From: Herbaspirillum sp. GW103
GTDB lineage: Bacteria > Pseudomonadota > Gammaproteobacteria > Burkholderiales > Burkholderiaceae_D
Assembly: GCF_000261365.1 (NCBI RefSeq)
Contig: NZ_AJVC01000006.1
Location: forward strand, 124,001 to 188,000
Direction of reading: 5' to 3'
Length of the DNA: 64,000 bases
The position numbers were made by a program, and so were the translations under genes. The notes beneath the pieces were generated by a model. It had not been told where the DNA came from. It was given only the letters and a program-made list of their open reading frames with translations, and ran no database searches. Position 1 is the first letter of the stretch, and the number at the start of each line of letters is the position of its first letter. Positions 45,001 to 52,739 of the stretch are shown here, piece by piece.

Positions 45001-45232
45001 TGTCGCTCACCACCGTGGTCAGCCCACGCTCGTTTTGCGCAGCGATGCGCTGGCCCATCTCCTGGGCCGACAGGCCGTTGTAGTTCCAGATGATGGAGAC
45101 CACCGGGATATTGATCTCGGGGAAGATGTCGGTGGCCATGTTCTTCAGCGTCAATGGCGTGGCCAGCACGATGAGCAAGGCCATCACGATGAAGGTGTAC
45201 GGGCGGCGCAAGGCCAGCGCAACCATGTTCAT
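42044..45232 (-). CDS. RND efflux permease with atypical proton-relay residues
   Basis: The 1062-residue inner-membrane permease has the overall RND layout (12 helices, two periplasmic loops; start MNMVALALRRPYTFIVMALL). The helix-4 relay reads LSVGILVDQAIVTIENIER, so the second Asp is Gln402. The helix-10 segment is GVATANSILIVAFARQ, lacking the relay Lys of AcrB. It belongs to a separate subfamily from the 30553-33708 permease; the substrate class (drugs, metals, lipids) cannot be told. It is first in a tight operon with adaptor and outer-membrane genes. Upstream are 409 bp without a gene, with a palindrome at 45514. Confidence 0.88.
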   Translation of the reverse strand: MNMVALALRRPYTFIVMALLIVLATPLTLKNMATDIFPEINIPVVSIIWNYNGLSAQEMGQRIAAQNERGLTTVVSDIEHIESQSLAGVTVIKVFFQPKANIQTAIAQVVASVQTQVRQLPPGITPPLVIKYSASSIPVMQLALSSPTLPEQTVFDAAVQTLRPQLVTIPGVAVPYPYGGKSRLISVDLDTQALQARGLAPIDVVNAINTQNLILPSGTAKFGATEYAVRINGSPEAVAGLNELPVRTTNGATIYLKDVANVRDGFSPQTNVVRQDGARGVLLSILKNGGASTLDIVDNLRKLLPTAAQTLPEDLKITPLFDQSLFVKAAVTGVISEALIAAGLTAAMVLLFLGNWRSTLIIGLTIPLSIMAAILMLAALGETLNLMTLGGLALSVGILVDQAIVTIENIERHLHLGKPLHDAIIVGAGEIGVPAFVATLCICIVFVPMFFLSGVARFLFVPLAEAVVFAMAASYLLSRTLVPTLVMLLMAHHGQVDSTRQSLLQRLYRAFDNRFERVRHGYTLVLSSLLAHRRRFALGFLGFCLLSCLLYPLLGRDFFPNVDGGQIRLHMRMPTGTRIEETARAADEVERVIRTLIPASELETILDNLGVPNSGINLSYSNAGTIGTLDGEILMALKQGHRPTEELVSLLREQLPRRFPGIEFFFQPADIVTQILNFGLPAAIDVQFTGPNMQANALLAAELTKRIRQIPGAVDAHVHQRLDAPALDLRMDRTRLQQFGLSAANVGQNLLIALSGSSQTQPAFWLNPNNGVVYSIAVQSPQYQVDSLDALLNIPVGAGANATTPPQLLGNLVDVHAGRQMAVASRYNISPAIDVYVSVQGTDLASVADKVATLVDEIKPRLARGSQVVMRGQVETMQSSFIGLGVGLAMAIVLVYLLVVVNFQSWIDAAIIIAALPAALAGIAWMLFITGTTLSVPALTGAIMTMGVATANSILIVAFARQRRQDGATPLAAALEAGSTRIRPVLMTALAMIIGMIPMALGLGEGAEQNAPLGRAVIGGLLLATVSTLFFVPVVFAGVHQRLARRAERRRIQAGGPAHQES

Positions 45233-45513
45233 GAACTGCTATCCCTGTGAAACGGGCAGGCCGGACCGGCTGCCCTGTGGCTCAGCCCTGCCCGCAGCCG
45301 GCATCCCGTGCGATGTCGGCCGTCCTCTCCCGTGATGCTGCATGACCTCTGGCGCGGCCTGGCGTGTTTCCCCGGTGTCCCGGCCGCGTTGCCTGAATGT
45401 GCGCTTGTTTTGCGCTGCCCTGCGCCCCGATGTTGTTCTTCTGGGACCGCGCGGCGTGGCTATTGTAACGGCCTCGCAAGCCGCGTGCAGAAGGCTTTTC
45501 GACAAATCGCTTT

Positions 45514-45529
45514 CTGACAGAAATGTCAG
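45514..45529. promoter_or_regulatory. 16-bp palindrome between the second RND operon and the DUF2236 gene
   Basis: CTGACAGAAATGTCAG has perfect CTGACA/TGTCAG arms around GAAA. TGACA-N4-TGTCA sites are typical of some dimeric or OmpR-type regulators. It lies in the 409-bp divergent region (45233-45641), which has no other gene, about 280 bp from the RND start and 110 bp from the DUF2236 start. Confidence 0.45.
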
Positions 45530-45641
45530 CGAAGCGCTTCTCGCCGGCTGCCAGCACATCCGGAAAAAAGTCCACATGAAGGCCCCGGCAAGAATGCGGT
45601 CGCTATGGCACACTGCCCTTCCTTCTCGCCATTTCTGCATC

Positions 45642-46520
45642 ATGGAATTCCTGCGCCAGCGCATCGAAGCCAACGTCCTCGCCATCAGTCGCGGCCCCGG
45701 CAGTGCCGACTTCCTGCAGCCGCCGGGCGACCCCGGCCTGTTCGGCCCGGACTCGGCGACCTGGCAGGTGCACAGTGACTTCACCGCCATGCTCACCGGC
45801 GGCGTGGCCGCGCTGCTGCTGCAGATGCTGCATCCGCTGCCGCTGGCAGGCGTCTGGGACCACTCCAACTTCCAGGCCGACATGCTGGGCCGGCTGCGCC
45901 GCACCGCGCAGTTCGTCGCCGGCACCACCTTCGGCAGCCGGGCCGACGCCGAGCGGCTGATTGCGCGCGTCAGGCAGATTCATCTTGGCGTCACCGGGAC
46001 TGCGCCCGACGGACGCCCTTATGCGGCCAGCGATCCGGATCTGCTGACCTGGGTCCACGTGGCCGAGGTGCATTGCTTCCTGCAGGGCTATCTGCGTTAT
46101 CGCCATCCGGATTTTCCGGCGGCACGGCAAGACCGCTATCTGGAGGAGATCGCACTGGTCGCCGAAGCCTTGGGCGCACGCGAGGTGCCACGTTCAAGGG
46201 CGGCCATCGCCGATTACATCGACCGCATGCGACCGCAATTGCGTTGTGACGACCGTACCCGCACTACCCTGCAACTGGTCCTGGATGCACCCGCTCCCAA
46301 CGCGGTAGCACAGCCCTGGACGAAGTTGATGATGCGCGGCGGCGTGGACCTGCTGCCACCTTGGGCGCAGGAGATGCTGGGTGTGAGGCCGCGCGGACCG
46401 ATGCGGCGCGAACTGCTGCGCCGCTCGGTATGGCTGGCTGCGCAGCCTGTCCGCTGGGCCATGCGCAATGGCTCCATTCATCTGGCCCGCAGACGCATGG
46501 GCTTGCCACCGCAGCCCTGA
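45642..46520 (+). CDS. DUF2236 / MpaB-type oxygenase family protein
   Basis: The 292-residue protein shows the DUF2236 pattern: SDFTAMLTGGVAALLLQMLHP, AGVWDHSNFQADMLGRLRRT and VHVAEVHCFLQGYLRY, with conserved His residues that in latex-clearing protein (Lcp) and MpaB relatives bind haem. The ATG at 45642 precedes EFLRQRIEANV directly; the longer frame is not conserved. Related enzymes oxidise polyisoprene or mycophenolic acid side chains, but many DUF2236 proteins are uncharacterised. It is convergent with the cytochrome c gene, and the two stops are 22 bp apart. Confidence 0.75.
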   Translation: MEFLRQRIEANVLAISRGPGSADFLQPPGDPGLFGPDSATWQVHSDFTAMLTGGVAALLLQMLHPLPLAGVWDHSNFQADMLGRLRRTAQFVAGTTFGSRADAERLIARVRQIHLGVTGTAPDGRPYAASDPDLLTWVHVAEVHCFLQGYLRYRHPDFPAARQDRYLEEIALVAEALGAREVPRSRAAIADYIDRMRPQLRCDDRTRTTLQLVLDAPAPNAVAQPWTKLMMRGGVDLLPPWAQEMLGVRPRGPMRRELLRRSVWLAAQPVRWAMRNGSIHLARRRMGLPPQP

Positions 46521-46542
46521 GGGAGAGGATCGAGATGTCGGC

Positions 46543-46914
46543 CTAGGGCCTGAAGCTGCGCAGGTAGGCCAGGATGTCGTCGATCTGCTTGTCGCTGCCG
46601 ATGCCCCAGAAGCGCATCTTGTTGCCGGGGACCACATCGCTGGGGGCCTTGAGGAAGGCGCGCAACTTGTCTTCGGTCCAGATGAAACCGGCCGATGCCA
46701 TCGCCGGGGAATACTTGAAATCGACGGTGGAGCCGGCCTTGCGCCCGATCACGTTGGTCAGCTGCGGACCAAAGCCGCCGCGCGCCGAGGGGCCGACCGC
46801 ATGGCAGCTGGCGCATTTGGCGAAGGCGGCACGGCCGGCGACGGGGTCGCCGGCCGCGTGGGCCGCCAGCGGAAGGCTGGCAAGACAAAGGACAAACAAC
46901 AGGCAGGAACGCAT
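46543..46914 (-). CDS. Class I c-type cytochrome
   Basis: The 123-residue periplasmic protein has a signal peptide (ending AAHA), one haem-binding CASCH (34-38) and an axial Met100 in NKMRF, typical of mitochondrial-type cytochrome c. GxFGPQLTNVIGRKAGS matches cytochrome c2/c550 proteins. It carries electrons in the periplasm. RBS (AAGAG) is moderate. It lies close to a convergent possible haem oxygenase-type protein (DUF2236); a functional link is speculative. Confidence 0.9.
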   Translation of the reverse strand: MRSCLLFVLCLASLPLAAHAAGDPVAGRAAFAKCASCHAVGPSARGGFGPQLTNVIGRKAGSTVDFKYSPAMASAGFIWTEDKLRAFLKAPSDVVPGNKMRFWGIGSDKQIDDILAYLRSFRP

Positions 46915-46957
46915 GATCGACTCTTGAAAGTTCTACCCTGGCGGGCATGCGGGGATT

Positions 46958-48181
46958 CTAGCGCTGAACCGCCATCGGTGCGGCCCCATGTTCCCGCCGC
47001 TGCGCCAGCGCACCCCACACCCCCAGCGCCAGCAAGGCGATCCCGGTCAGGGCTGCAAAGGCCGCGCCATAACCGTAGTGCCTGGCCACCACGCCGGCCA
47101 ATGCCGGGCTCATGGCTGCACCGATGGACTGGATGGTAGTGACCGCGCCCAGGCCGATGTTGATGTGGCCGCTACCCTGCAGGATGCGCGCCACCGAGCC
47201 CGGCAAGGCCACCCCCAGCAAACCCGCGCCGACGCCATCGAGCATCTGCACCGGCAACAGCGCCCAGGCCGAATCCCAGACCCCGGCTACCAGGCCGCGC
47301 ACCGGCAACGCCAGCAGAGCCACGGTGATCAACAGCCAGTAGCCCTTGCGGTCGGCGAACCGACCCGCAAAGAGCGCCGTGGGGATCATCACCAGTTGCG
47401 CCACGATCACGGTCAGCGCCGTATAGAGCGCCGGATCGGCATTGCCGCGCGAGACCACCGACTGGCTCAGCAAGGGCAGCATGGCCGCATTGCCCAGGTG
47501 GAACAGCATCATCACCAGCGCCAGCAGCATCAGTGCACGCGAACCGGCCAGCACACGCCAGGTGGACGCCTGCGGCTGGTCGGCGGCACGTTCAGGATCG
47601 AGGCCACGGGCGACATCATGGTCGATGTCCTCGGGCCGGATGCGCGAGAGGCACACCAGCGACGCCACCGCCATCACCGCCATCAGCACGAACACCGCCG
47701 GCAAGCCCCAGAAGTAGCCGAGTGCACCGGCCAGCGCCGCCGAGAAGACATTGCCGCCGTGGTTCCAGGCCTCATTGTTTCCCAGTTGCGCAGGCAAGCC
47801 CTGCTGGCCGACGATGCCCAGCGTCAGGCCGGCAATGGCCGGTCCGATGATGGCGCCGACGATGCCGGTGCCGACCTGCGAGAGGGCCGTGACCGTGAAG
47901 CTGGACGAGATCAGCAACAGCAGCGAGCCCGCCACCACCAGCACCGAACCGATTCCCACTACCAGCCGCTTGGCGCGCACCGCATCGGTGAGTGCGCCGG
48001 CAGGGGTGGTGGCGAGCATGCCGGCGACACCGCCCAACGTCATCACATAGCCGATGTCGTCCGCGGCCCAGCCATGACCCATCAGGAAGACGCCCAGGAA
48101 AGGGCCGAGTCCGTCGCGCACATCGGCCAGGAAGAAGTTCAGCCTGGACAGCCAGGCAATGGAGCCGGCGCTGGCATTCAT
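46958..48181 (-). CDS. MFS transporter, unknown substrate
   Basis: The 407-residue protein has 12 helices, with motif-A-like GALTDAVRAKRLV and FAGRFADRKGYWLL. SIAWLSRLNFFLADVRDGLGPFLGVFLM at the start is characteristic of a group of uncharacterised bacterial MFS proteins. The ATG at 48181 overlaps the upstream stop by one base (TGATG). It forms an operon with the DUF486 protein. Confidence 0.8.
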   Translation of the reverse strand: MNASAGSIAWLSRLNFFLADVRDGLGPFLGVFLMGHGWAADDIGYVMTLGGVAGMLATTPAGALTDAVRAKRLVVGIGSVLVVAGSLLLLISSSFTVTALSQVGTGIVGAIIGPAIAGLTLGIVGQQGLPAQLGNNEAWNHGGNVFSAALAGALGYFWGLPAVFVLMAVMAVASLVCLSRIRPEDIDHDVARGLDPERAADQPQASTWRVLAGSRALMLLALVMMLFHLGNAAMLPLLSQSVVSRGNADPALYTALTVIVAQLVMIPTALFAGRFADRKGYWLLITVALLALPVRGLVAGVWDSAWALLPVQMLDGVGAGLLGVALPGSVARILQGSGHINIGLGAVTTIQSIGAAMSPALAGVVARHYGYGAAFAALTGIALLALGVWGALAQRREHGAAPMAVQR

Positions 48182-48525
48182 CAAAGGGGCCCCTTGAAGA
48201 TGAAGAAGGCGCCCAGGCAGATGCAGCCGAAGCCGACCAGGTGATTGATGGTGAACTGCTCGCCCAGGTACAGCACCGAGAAGATCGAAAACACCACCAG
48301 CGTGATGACCTCCTGCATGGTCTTCAGTTCGGCGGCGTTGTAGACGGTATGGCCGATGCGGTTGGCGGGCACCGCGAAGCAGTATTCAGCCAGGGCGATG
48401 CACCAGCTGACCAGGATCACCAGGTACAGCGGCCGGTTCTCGAACTTGAGGTGGCCGTACCAGGCAAAGGTCATGAAGACGTTGGAGATGATGAGGAAAA
48501 CGATGGGAAGGATTTTTGGCGACAT
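48181..48525 (-). CDS. DUF486 (DMT superfamily) small membrane protein
   Basis: The 114-residue protein has four hydrophobic helices and the DUF486 hallmarks FAWYGHLKFE, LAEYCFAVPANRIGH and LKTMQEVITL. These are half-size drug/metabolite-transporter relatives of unknown substrate. It is first in a two-gene operon with an MFS transporter and ends TGA sharing its final base with the next ATG. Confidence 0.85.
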   Translation of the reverse strand: MSPKILPIVFLIISNVFMTFAWYGHLKFENRPLYLVILVSWCIALAEYCFAVPANRIGHTVYNAAELKTMQEVITLVVFSIFSVLYLGEQFTINHLVGFGCICLGAFFIFKGPL

Positions 48526-48604
48526 GGTTCTTGTTCTTGATCAGATGGATGAAATGACACGCAGGACATCGGGCAGAGCGGCCGCCTGCCCGTGCCGCAA
48601 ACCC

Positions 48605-49342
48605 TTATCGGACGCGGCTGTACAAGGGTTGCAGGGAATCGGCGCTGGCGCCGGCATCGATGGCCTCGATGGCGGTGCCGACACTGTTGCGGGTTCCCAG
48701 GCCATTGGCAGCAAATGGCGCGCCGGGTTCCAGCGGGGTGCGCAGGCTGTCGGGGGCGAAGCGCACGATGCTGCCGTCATCAAGGATCACGCCATTGGCT
48801 TGGCCACGCGGGTCAGTCAGCACCAGGGCGATCTTGCCGCGCACCGAGAGCTGGCGCAATTGTGCTGCGCGCAGATGCGGCGGCAGCGGCGGATTGGCAT
48901 CGAAGGCAGGCGGGCGGTCGATCACGGTCTGGCCATTGGCCAGGTTGACGATGGCATCGGCCTTGATCACCCCGGCCGCTTCCGCCTGGCCGAACACGCG
49001 CACCGACTGGCCCGGCCTGACGGCGTTCTGCAGGGTCTGCGACAGGTGCGGAGGGAACTTGACGACCGTGCGCTCACCCACCATCAGGCCATCGACTTCG
49101 CCATAGGGATTGATCAGCAGGCGACTCACGCGACCTTCGGTGATGGGCGCCTGGGAGGTCATGGCGGCATCATAGGTGGCAGGCGGGGGCGCCATGGGGG
49201 CGGCGCCCGGCGGCGGGACCGGCGGCACGGCCTGGGCCTGGGCCTGGGCCTGGGCCTGGGCCACCATCATCGATCCGGACAGGACCAGGGCCAGGGCCGG
49301 GAACGCGACTGGCCAACGAGGAAGCAAGGTGGAACGGGACAT
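48605..49342 (-). CDS. Exported protein with Gln-Ala repeat and Pro-rich linker, unknown
   Basis: The 245-residue protein has a signal peptide (about 1-28), a repeat of Gln-Ala pairs (VAQAQAQAQAQA) and a Pro/Ala linker, then a domain (about 60-245) with two similar beta segments: VSRLLINPYGEVDGLMVGERTVVKFPPHL and ALVLTDPRGQANGVILDDGSIVRFAPDSL. The duplication (NPYG/DPRG ... GxxV.FxP) suggests two related small beta folds. Start chosen at 49342 with AAAGGAG six bases upstream. Function unknown; likely periplasmic. Confidence 0.7.
   Translation of the reverse strand: MSRSTLLPRWPVAFPALALVLSGSMMVAQAQAQAQAQAVPPVPPPGAAPMAPPPATYDAAMTSQAPITEGRVSRLLINPYGEVDGLMVGERTVVKFPPHLSQTLQNAVRPGQSVRVFGQAEAAGVIKADAIVNLANGQTVIDRPPAFDANPPLPPHLRAAQLRQLSVRGKIALVLTDPRGQANGVILDDGSIVRFAPDSLRTPLEPGAPFAANGLGTRNSVGTAIEAIDAGASADSLQPLYSRVR
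49231..49262 (-). repeat. Hexanucleotide tandem repeat (five copies plus two bases)
   Basis: CCTGGG repeats five times in 49231-49260, encoding Gln-Ala pairs right at the signal-peptide cleavage region of the exported protein. Because the unit is six bases, slippage would alter length but keep the frame. Confidence 0.9.
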
Positions 49343-49555
49343 GACAACTCCTTTGCGCTGTGAGGTGAGAGAGGTACGCTCTCTTTTTTGCAAACCCCGT
49401 GCCTGCCATGAATCCCTTGAAAATCAATGACTTGAAACTATTCCTCCTCGAGCGGTGTCCGTTCTCGTGACACCCTGGCGTCCGTTGCCGGACACTGTCC
49501 GCGCCGCGCGCCGGCACACGTTGAACGACTTGATTTATCCACAGGAGAAACCCGC

Positions 49556-49888
49556 ATGTCCGCTTACCTGACCCTGGCGGTCGCCATCGTCGCCGAGGTG
49601 ATCGCCACCACCGCCCTCAAATCCTCACAGGGATTCACGCGTCTGTTGCCGGGCATCATCGTGGTACTGGGCTACGGGGTGTCCTTCTATTGCCTGGCGC
49701 TGACCCTGCGCACCCTGCCCACCAGCGTGGCCTATGCGATCTGGTCCGGGGTGGGTCTGGTGCTCATCACCCTGGCGGCATGGCTTGTTCACCATCAGCG
49801 GCTGGACTGGCCGGCCATCGCAGGCATTGCGCTCATCGTGGCCGGCGTCATGGTGATCAATCTGTTTTCGGCCAGTGCGGCGCACTAG
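49556..49888 (+). CDS. Small multidrug resistance (SMR) transporter, EmrE/QacE type
   Basis: The 110-residue protein with four helices has the essential Glu14 (IVAEVIATTALKSS), GxGVSFYCLALTLRTLPTSVAYAIWSGVG (helices 2-3) and a hydrophobic fourth helix for dimerisation. It exports quaternary ammonium compounds or similar cations by proton antiport. CAGGAG lies nine bases before the ATG. It stands alone, convergent to a GlxA-type regulator. Confidence 0.9.
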   Translation: MSAYLTLAVAIVAEVIATTALKSSQGFTRLLPGIIVVLGYGVSFYCLALTLRTLPTSVAYAIWSGVGLVLITLAAWLVHHQRLDWPAIAGIALIVAGVMVINLFSASAAH

Positions 49889-49902
49889 GGGCTGTTCACA
49901 CC

Positions 49903-50844
49903 TCAGGCGCGCACTTCGCGCCGCATCGATTGCGGGGCCACGCCAAATCCGCGCAGGAACACTTCACGCATGTGGCGGCGATCCCTGAAACCCGTCTCGC
50001 GCGCCACCACTTCCAGCGGATGACGGCTCTGCTCGATCATCAAGCGCGCCGCCTCCAGCCGCAAGCCCTCGATGGCCTTGGCCGGGGATTGCCCCGTCTC
50101 TGCGGTAAACACCCGGGTGAACTGGCGCGCACTGAGGTTGGCCTGCTCGGCCAGTTCTTCCACCGTGAGGGCGCGCTTGAGATGGCGGCGGGCATAGTTG
50201 AGCGCATCCTGGATGCGGTCGGTCTTGGGTGCCAGCGCCAGCATTTCGGAATGCTGCGACTGCCCACCGGCGCGGTGCTGGTGCATCACCAGCTTGTGCG
50301 CCACGCCGCGCGCCACCTCCTCGCCCAGGTCCTTGCCGACCATGGCCAGCGCCAGGTCCAGCCCGGCGGTCATGCCGGCCGAGGTCCACAGGGGGCCATC
50401 GACGATGTAGATGCGGTCGTCTTCCACCTGGATGTCGGGGAAGCGCGTGCGCATGGCGGCGGCGAAGGCCCAGTGCGTCGTGGCACGGCGCCGTGCCAGC
50501 AACCCCGACTCGGCCAGCACGAAGCCGCCGGTGCAGATGCCGGCGATGCGCCTGGCCCGCTTGGCTGCGCGCTGCAGGAAGGCGCGCTCCCCGGCACTGG
50601 CGGGCGACTCCAGCGGATCGCCCACGCCGCAGACGATCCAGGTATCGATGGTGGCCGAGGCGGCGGCCTTGCCGGTATTGACCCGCATGCCCAGAGACGA
50701 GGTGACATCGCCGCCATCGACCGAATAGTTGTGCATCCGGTAGAACTCGTGGCCGACGACCTTGTTGGCATATTCAAAGACCGACTGCGTGGCCAGGCCC
50801 ATGACCTGGAATCCTTCCGTGAGCAGATAGCCGATGTGGTGCAT
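49903..50844 (-). CDS. GlxA-family AraC-type transcriptional regulator
   Basis: The 313-residue regulator has a DJ-1/PfpI-like N-terminus (about 1-180; RRIAGICTGGFVLAESGLLARRRATTHWAF, with the nucleophile-elbow Cys typical of the GATase1 fold). The C-terminal AraC helix-turn-helix pair (about 205-310) includes LSARQFTRVFTAETGQSPAKAI and TGFRDRRHMREVFLRGFG. The ATG at 50844 was chosen because it starts the beta strand MHHIGYLLTEGF. It is divergent from two SDR genes, which it probably controls. Confidence 0.85.
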   Translation of the reverse strand: MHHIGYLLTEGFQVMGLATQSVFEYANKVVGHEFYRMHNYSVDGGDVTSSLGMRVNTGKAAASATIDTWIVCGVGDPLESPASAGERAFLQRAAKRARRIAGICTGGFVLAESGLLARRRATTHWAFAAAMRTRFPDIQVEDDRIYIVDGPLWTSAGMTAGLDLALAMVGKDLGEEVARGVAHKLVMHQHRAGGQSQHSEMLALAPKTDRIQDALNYARRHLKRALTVEELAEQANLSARQFTRVFTAETGQSPAKAIEGLRLEAARLMIEQSRHPLEVVARETGFRDRRHMREVFLRGFGVAPQSMRREVRA

Positions 50845-50954
50845 GTCCTGACTCCGTAACGAATGTCCTAAAACACTACCATATACGTCATTCAGGAAGT
50901 CTGCAAGCGGCCTAAGATGCACTCCATCGACACACCACACCCAAGGAGAACAGC

Positions 50955-51773
50955 ATGAACCAGCCGCAAAACCAAGTCCATCGTGGCACTGCCCTCGTCA
51001 CCGGCGCATCCTCAGGCATCGGCGCGATCTACGCCGACCGCCTGGCACGCCTGGGTTACGACCTGATCCTGGTAGCCCGCAACCGCGAGCGCCTCAATGC
51101 CCTGGCCGCCAGCCTGACCAACCAGACCGGCCGCAACGTCGAAGTGCTGGAGGCCGATCTCGGCCAGGCCGATTCGCTGGCCCAGGTGGAAGAGAAACTG
51201 CGCAGCGATGCCAGCATCACCCTGCTGGTCAACAATGCGGGCATCGGCACCCATACGCCGCTGCTGCAAAGCAAGGTCGAGCACATGACCGGCATGATCG
51301 CCCTCAACGTCACCGCCCCGACCCGCCTGACCTATGCCGCCGTGCCCGGTTTCGTGGCCCGTGGCCGGGGTGCGGTGATCAACATTTCCTCCATCGTGGC
51401 CGTGGCGCCGGAAGTGCTCAATGGCGTCTACGGCGGCAGCAAGGCCTTCGTGCTGGCCTTCTCGCAATCGCTGCACCACGAACTGGCGGCCCAGGGCGTG
51501 CAGGTGCAAGCCGTGCTGCCGGGCGCCACCGCCACCGACTTCTGGGCCATCGGCGGCCTGCCGGTGGAGCACCTGGACCCGGCCATCGTGATGTCGGCCG
51601 AGCAGATGGTCGATGCGGCCCTGGTGGGATTCCAGCGCGGCGAGCTGGTCACCATACCCTCGCTGCATGACGAAGACGCCTGGACCCGTTTCGAGAGCGC
51701 ACGCCAGCACATGGCCACCCAGCTCTCCGCCAATACCCCGGCGCCGCGCTACACCCGCGCCGATCTGCACTGA
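50955..51773 (+). CDS. Short-chain dehydrogenase/reductase (classical SDR)
   Basis: The 272-residue oxidoreductase has TGASSGIG (16-23), NNAGIG, catalytic Ser in NISSIV and the YGGSKAF motif (Tyr-x-x-x-Lys). It uses NAD(P) to reduce or oxidise a small carbonyl/alcohol. AAGGAG precedes the ATG. It is first of a plus-strand set of SDR, SDR and MFS genes divergent from a GlxA-type regulator. Confidence 0.88.
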   Translation: MNQPQNQVHRGTALVTGASSGIGAIYADRLARLGYDLILVARNRERLNALAASLTNQTGRNVEVLEADLGQADSLAQVEEKLRSDASITLLVNNAGIGTHTPLLQSKVEHMTGMIALNVTAPTRLTYAAVPGFVARGRGAVINISSIVAVAPEVLNGVYGGSKAFVLAFSQSLHHELAAQGVQVQAVLPGATATDFWAIGGLPVEHLDPAIVMSAEQMVDAALVGFQRGELVTIPSLHDEDAWTRFESARQHMATQLSANTPAPRYTRADLH

Positions 51774-51907
51774 GCGGCCGAGGCTGCCTGCAACTGCCCG
51801 AAGCACCACGGATAGGCCGTTTTTTGTCCCGATATGAACCTTGCCGCGACGGCCCGCTACGGGCGGGCGTTTGCGGCACCCCAACCCTGACCACGTGAAG
51901 GAAAATC

Positions 51908-52666
51908 ATGAAACTGACCGACAACACCCTCTTCATCACCGGCGGCACCTCCGGCATTGGCCGCGCCCTGGCCGAAGCCTTCCACAAACTGGGCAACCAG
52001 GTCATCATCGGCGGCCGCCGCAAGGCCCTGCTCGATGAAGTGACTGCTGCCAATCCCGGCATGGATGCCATCGAATTCGACGTCTCCAGCCTGGCCAGCA
52101 TCGATGCCGCCGCCGCCACCCTCAAGGCACGCTACCCCAAGCTCAACGTGCTCATCAACAATGCCGGCATCATGCCCTTCGACGACGCCGGCGGCACCAT
52201 CGATGACCAGGTGAGCCGCAACATCCTCGACACCAACCTGCTGGGCCCGATCCGCCTCACCTCGGCCCTGATCGACCTGCTCAAGGCCCAGCCGCGCGCC
52301 ACCATCATTCACAACACCTCGGTGCTGGCCTATGTGCCGCTGGCGGTCACGGCGGTCTATTCGGCCAGCAAGGCGGCCCTGCATTCGTATGCCCTGTCGC
52401 AGCGCTTCATGCTGCGCGACACCTCGGTGCGGGTGCAGGAGATCGCCCCGCCCTGGGTCGATACCGATCTGGTCAAGAAGAGCGGCGACCCGCGCGCCAT
52501 GCCGCTGGATGCCTTCATCGCCGAAACCATGGCCAAGCTGGAAAGCGACGCCGAAGAAATCATCGTCGAGGCCGTCAAGCCCTTGCGCGACAATCCCGGT
52601 GCCAATGAACACGGGTTAGTCAATGGCTTCAACGCCGCGCTGATCGCCAATCCCATCCCGGTCTGA
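51908..52666 (+). CDS. SDR oxidoreductase, DltE type
   Basis: The 252-residue SDR has TGGTSGIG (11-18), NNAGIMPF, NTSVLAYVP and YSASKAAL. DltE/YciK-like proteins show the same EIAPPWVDTDL end segment (residues about 176-186). AAGGA precedes the ATG. It follows the previous SDR by 134 bp and may be cotranscribed. Substrate unknown. Confidence 0.88.
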   Translation: MKLTDNTLFITGGTSGIGRALAEAFHKLGNQVIIGGRRKALLDEVTAANPGMDAIEFDVSSLASIDAAAATLKARYPKLNVLINNAGIMPFDDAGGTIDDQVSRNILDTNLLGPIRLTSALIDLLKAQPRATIIHNTSVLAYVPLAVTAVYSASKAALHSYALSQRFMLRDTSVRVQEIAPPWVDTDLVKKSGDPRAMPLDAFIAETMAKLESDAEEIIVEAVKPLRDNPGANEHGLVNGFNAALIANPIPV

Positions 52667-52739
52667 TCGGGACCGCTCTTCCACCGCAACCGGCCATGGC
52701 AGAAGTCCCTTTCTTGTCCATGGACCGGTCGCCTCGCTG

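Noticed and set aside
41630..45250. Plus-strand frame of 1206 codons opposite the second RND operon
   Set aside because: Rich in His, Gln, Gly and Arg with no domain; it is the antisense shadow of the RND and adaptor genes in GC-rich DNA.
49231..49262. Short tandem repeat considered as CRISPR
   Set aside because: Six-base units without spacers, in frame in a coding sequence; no cas genes in the window.
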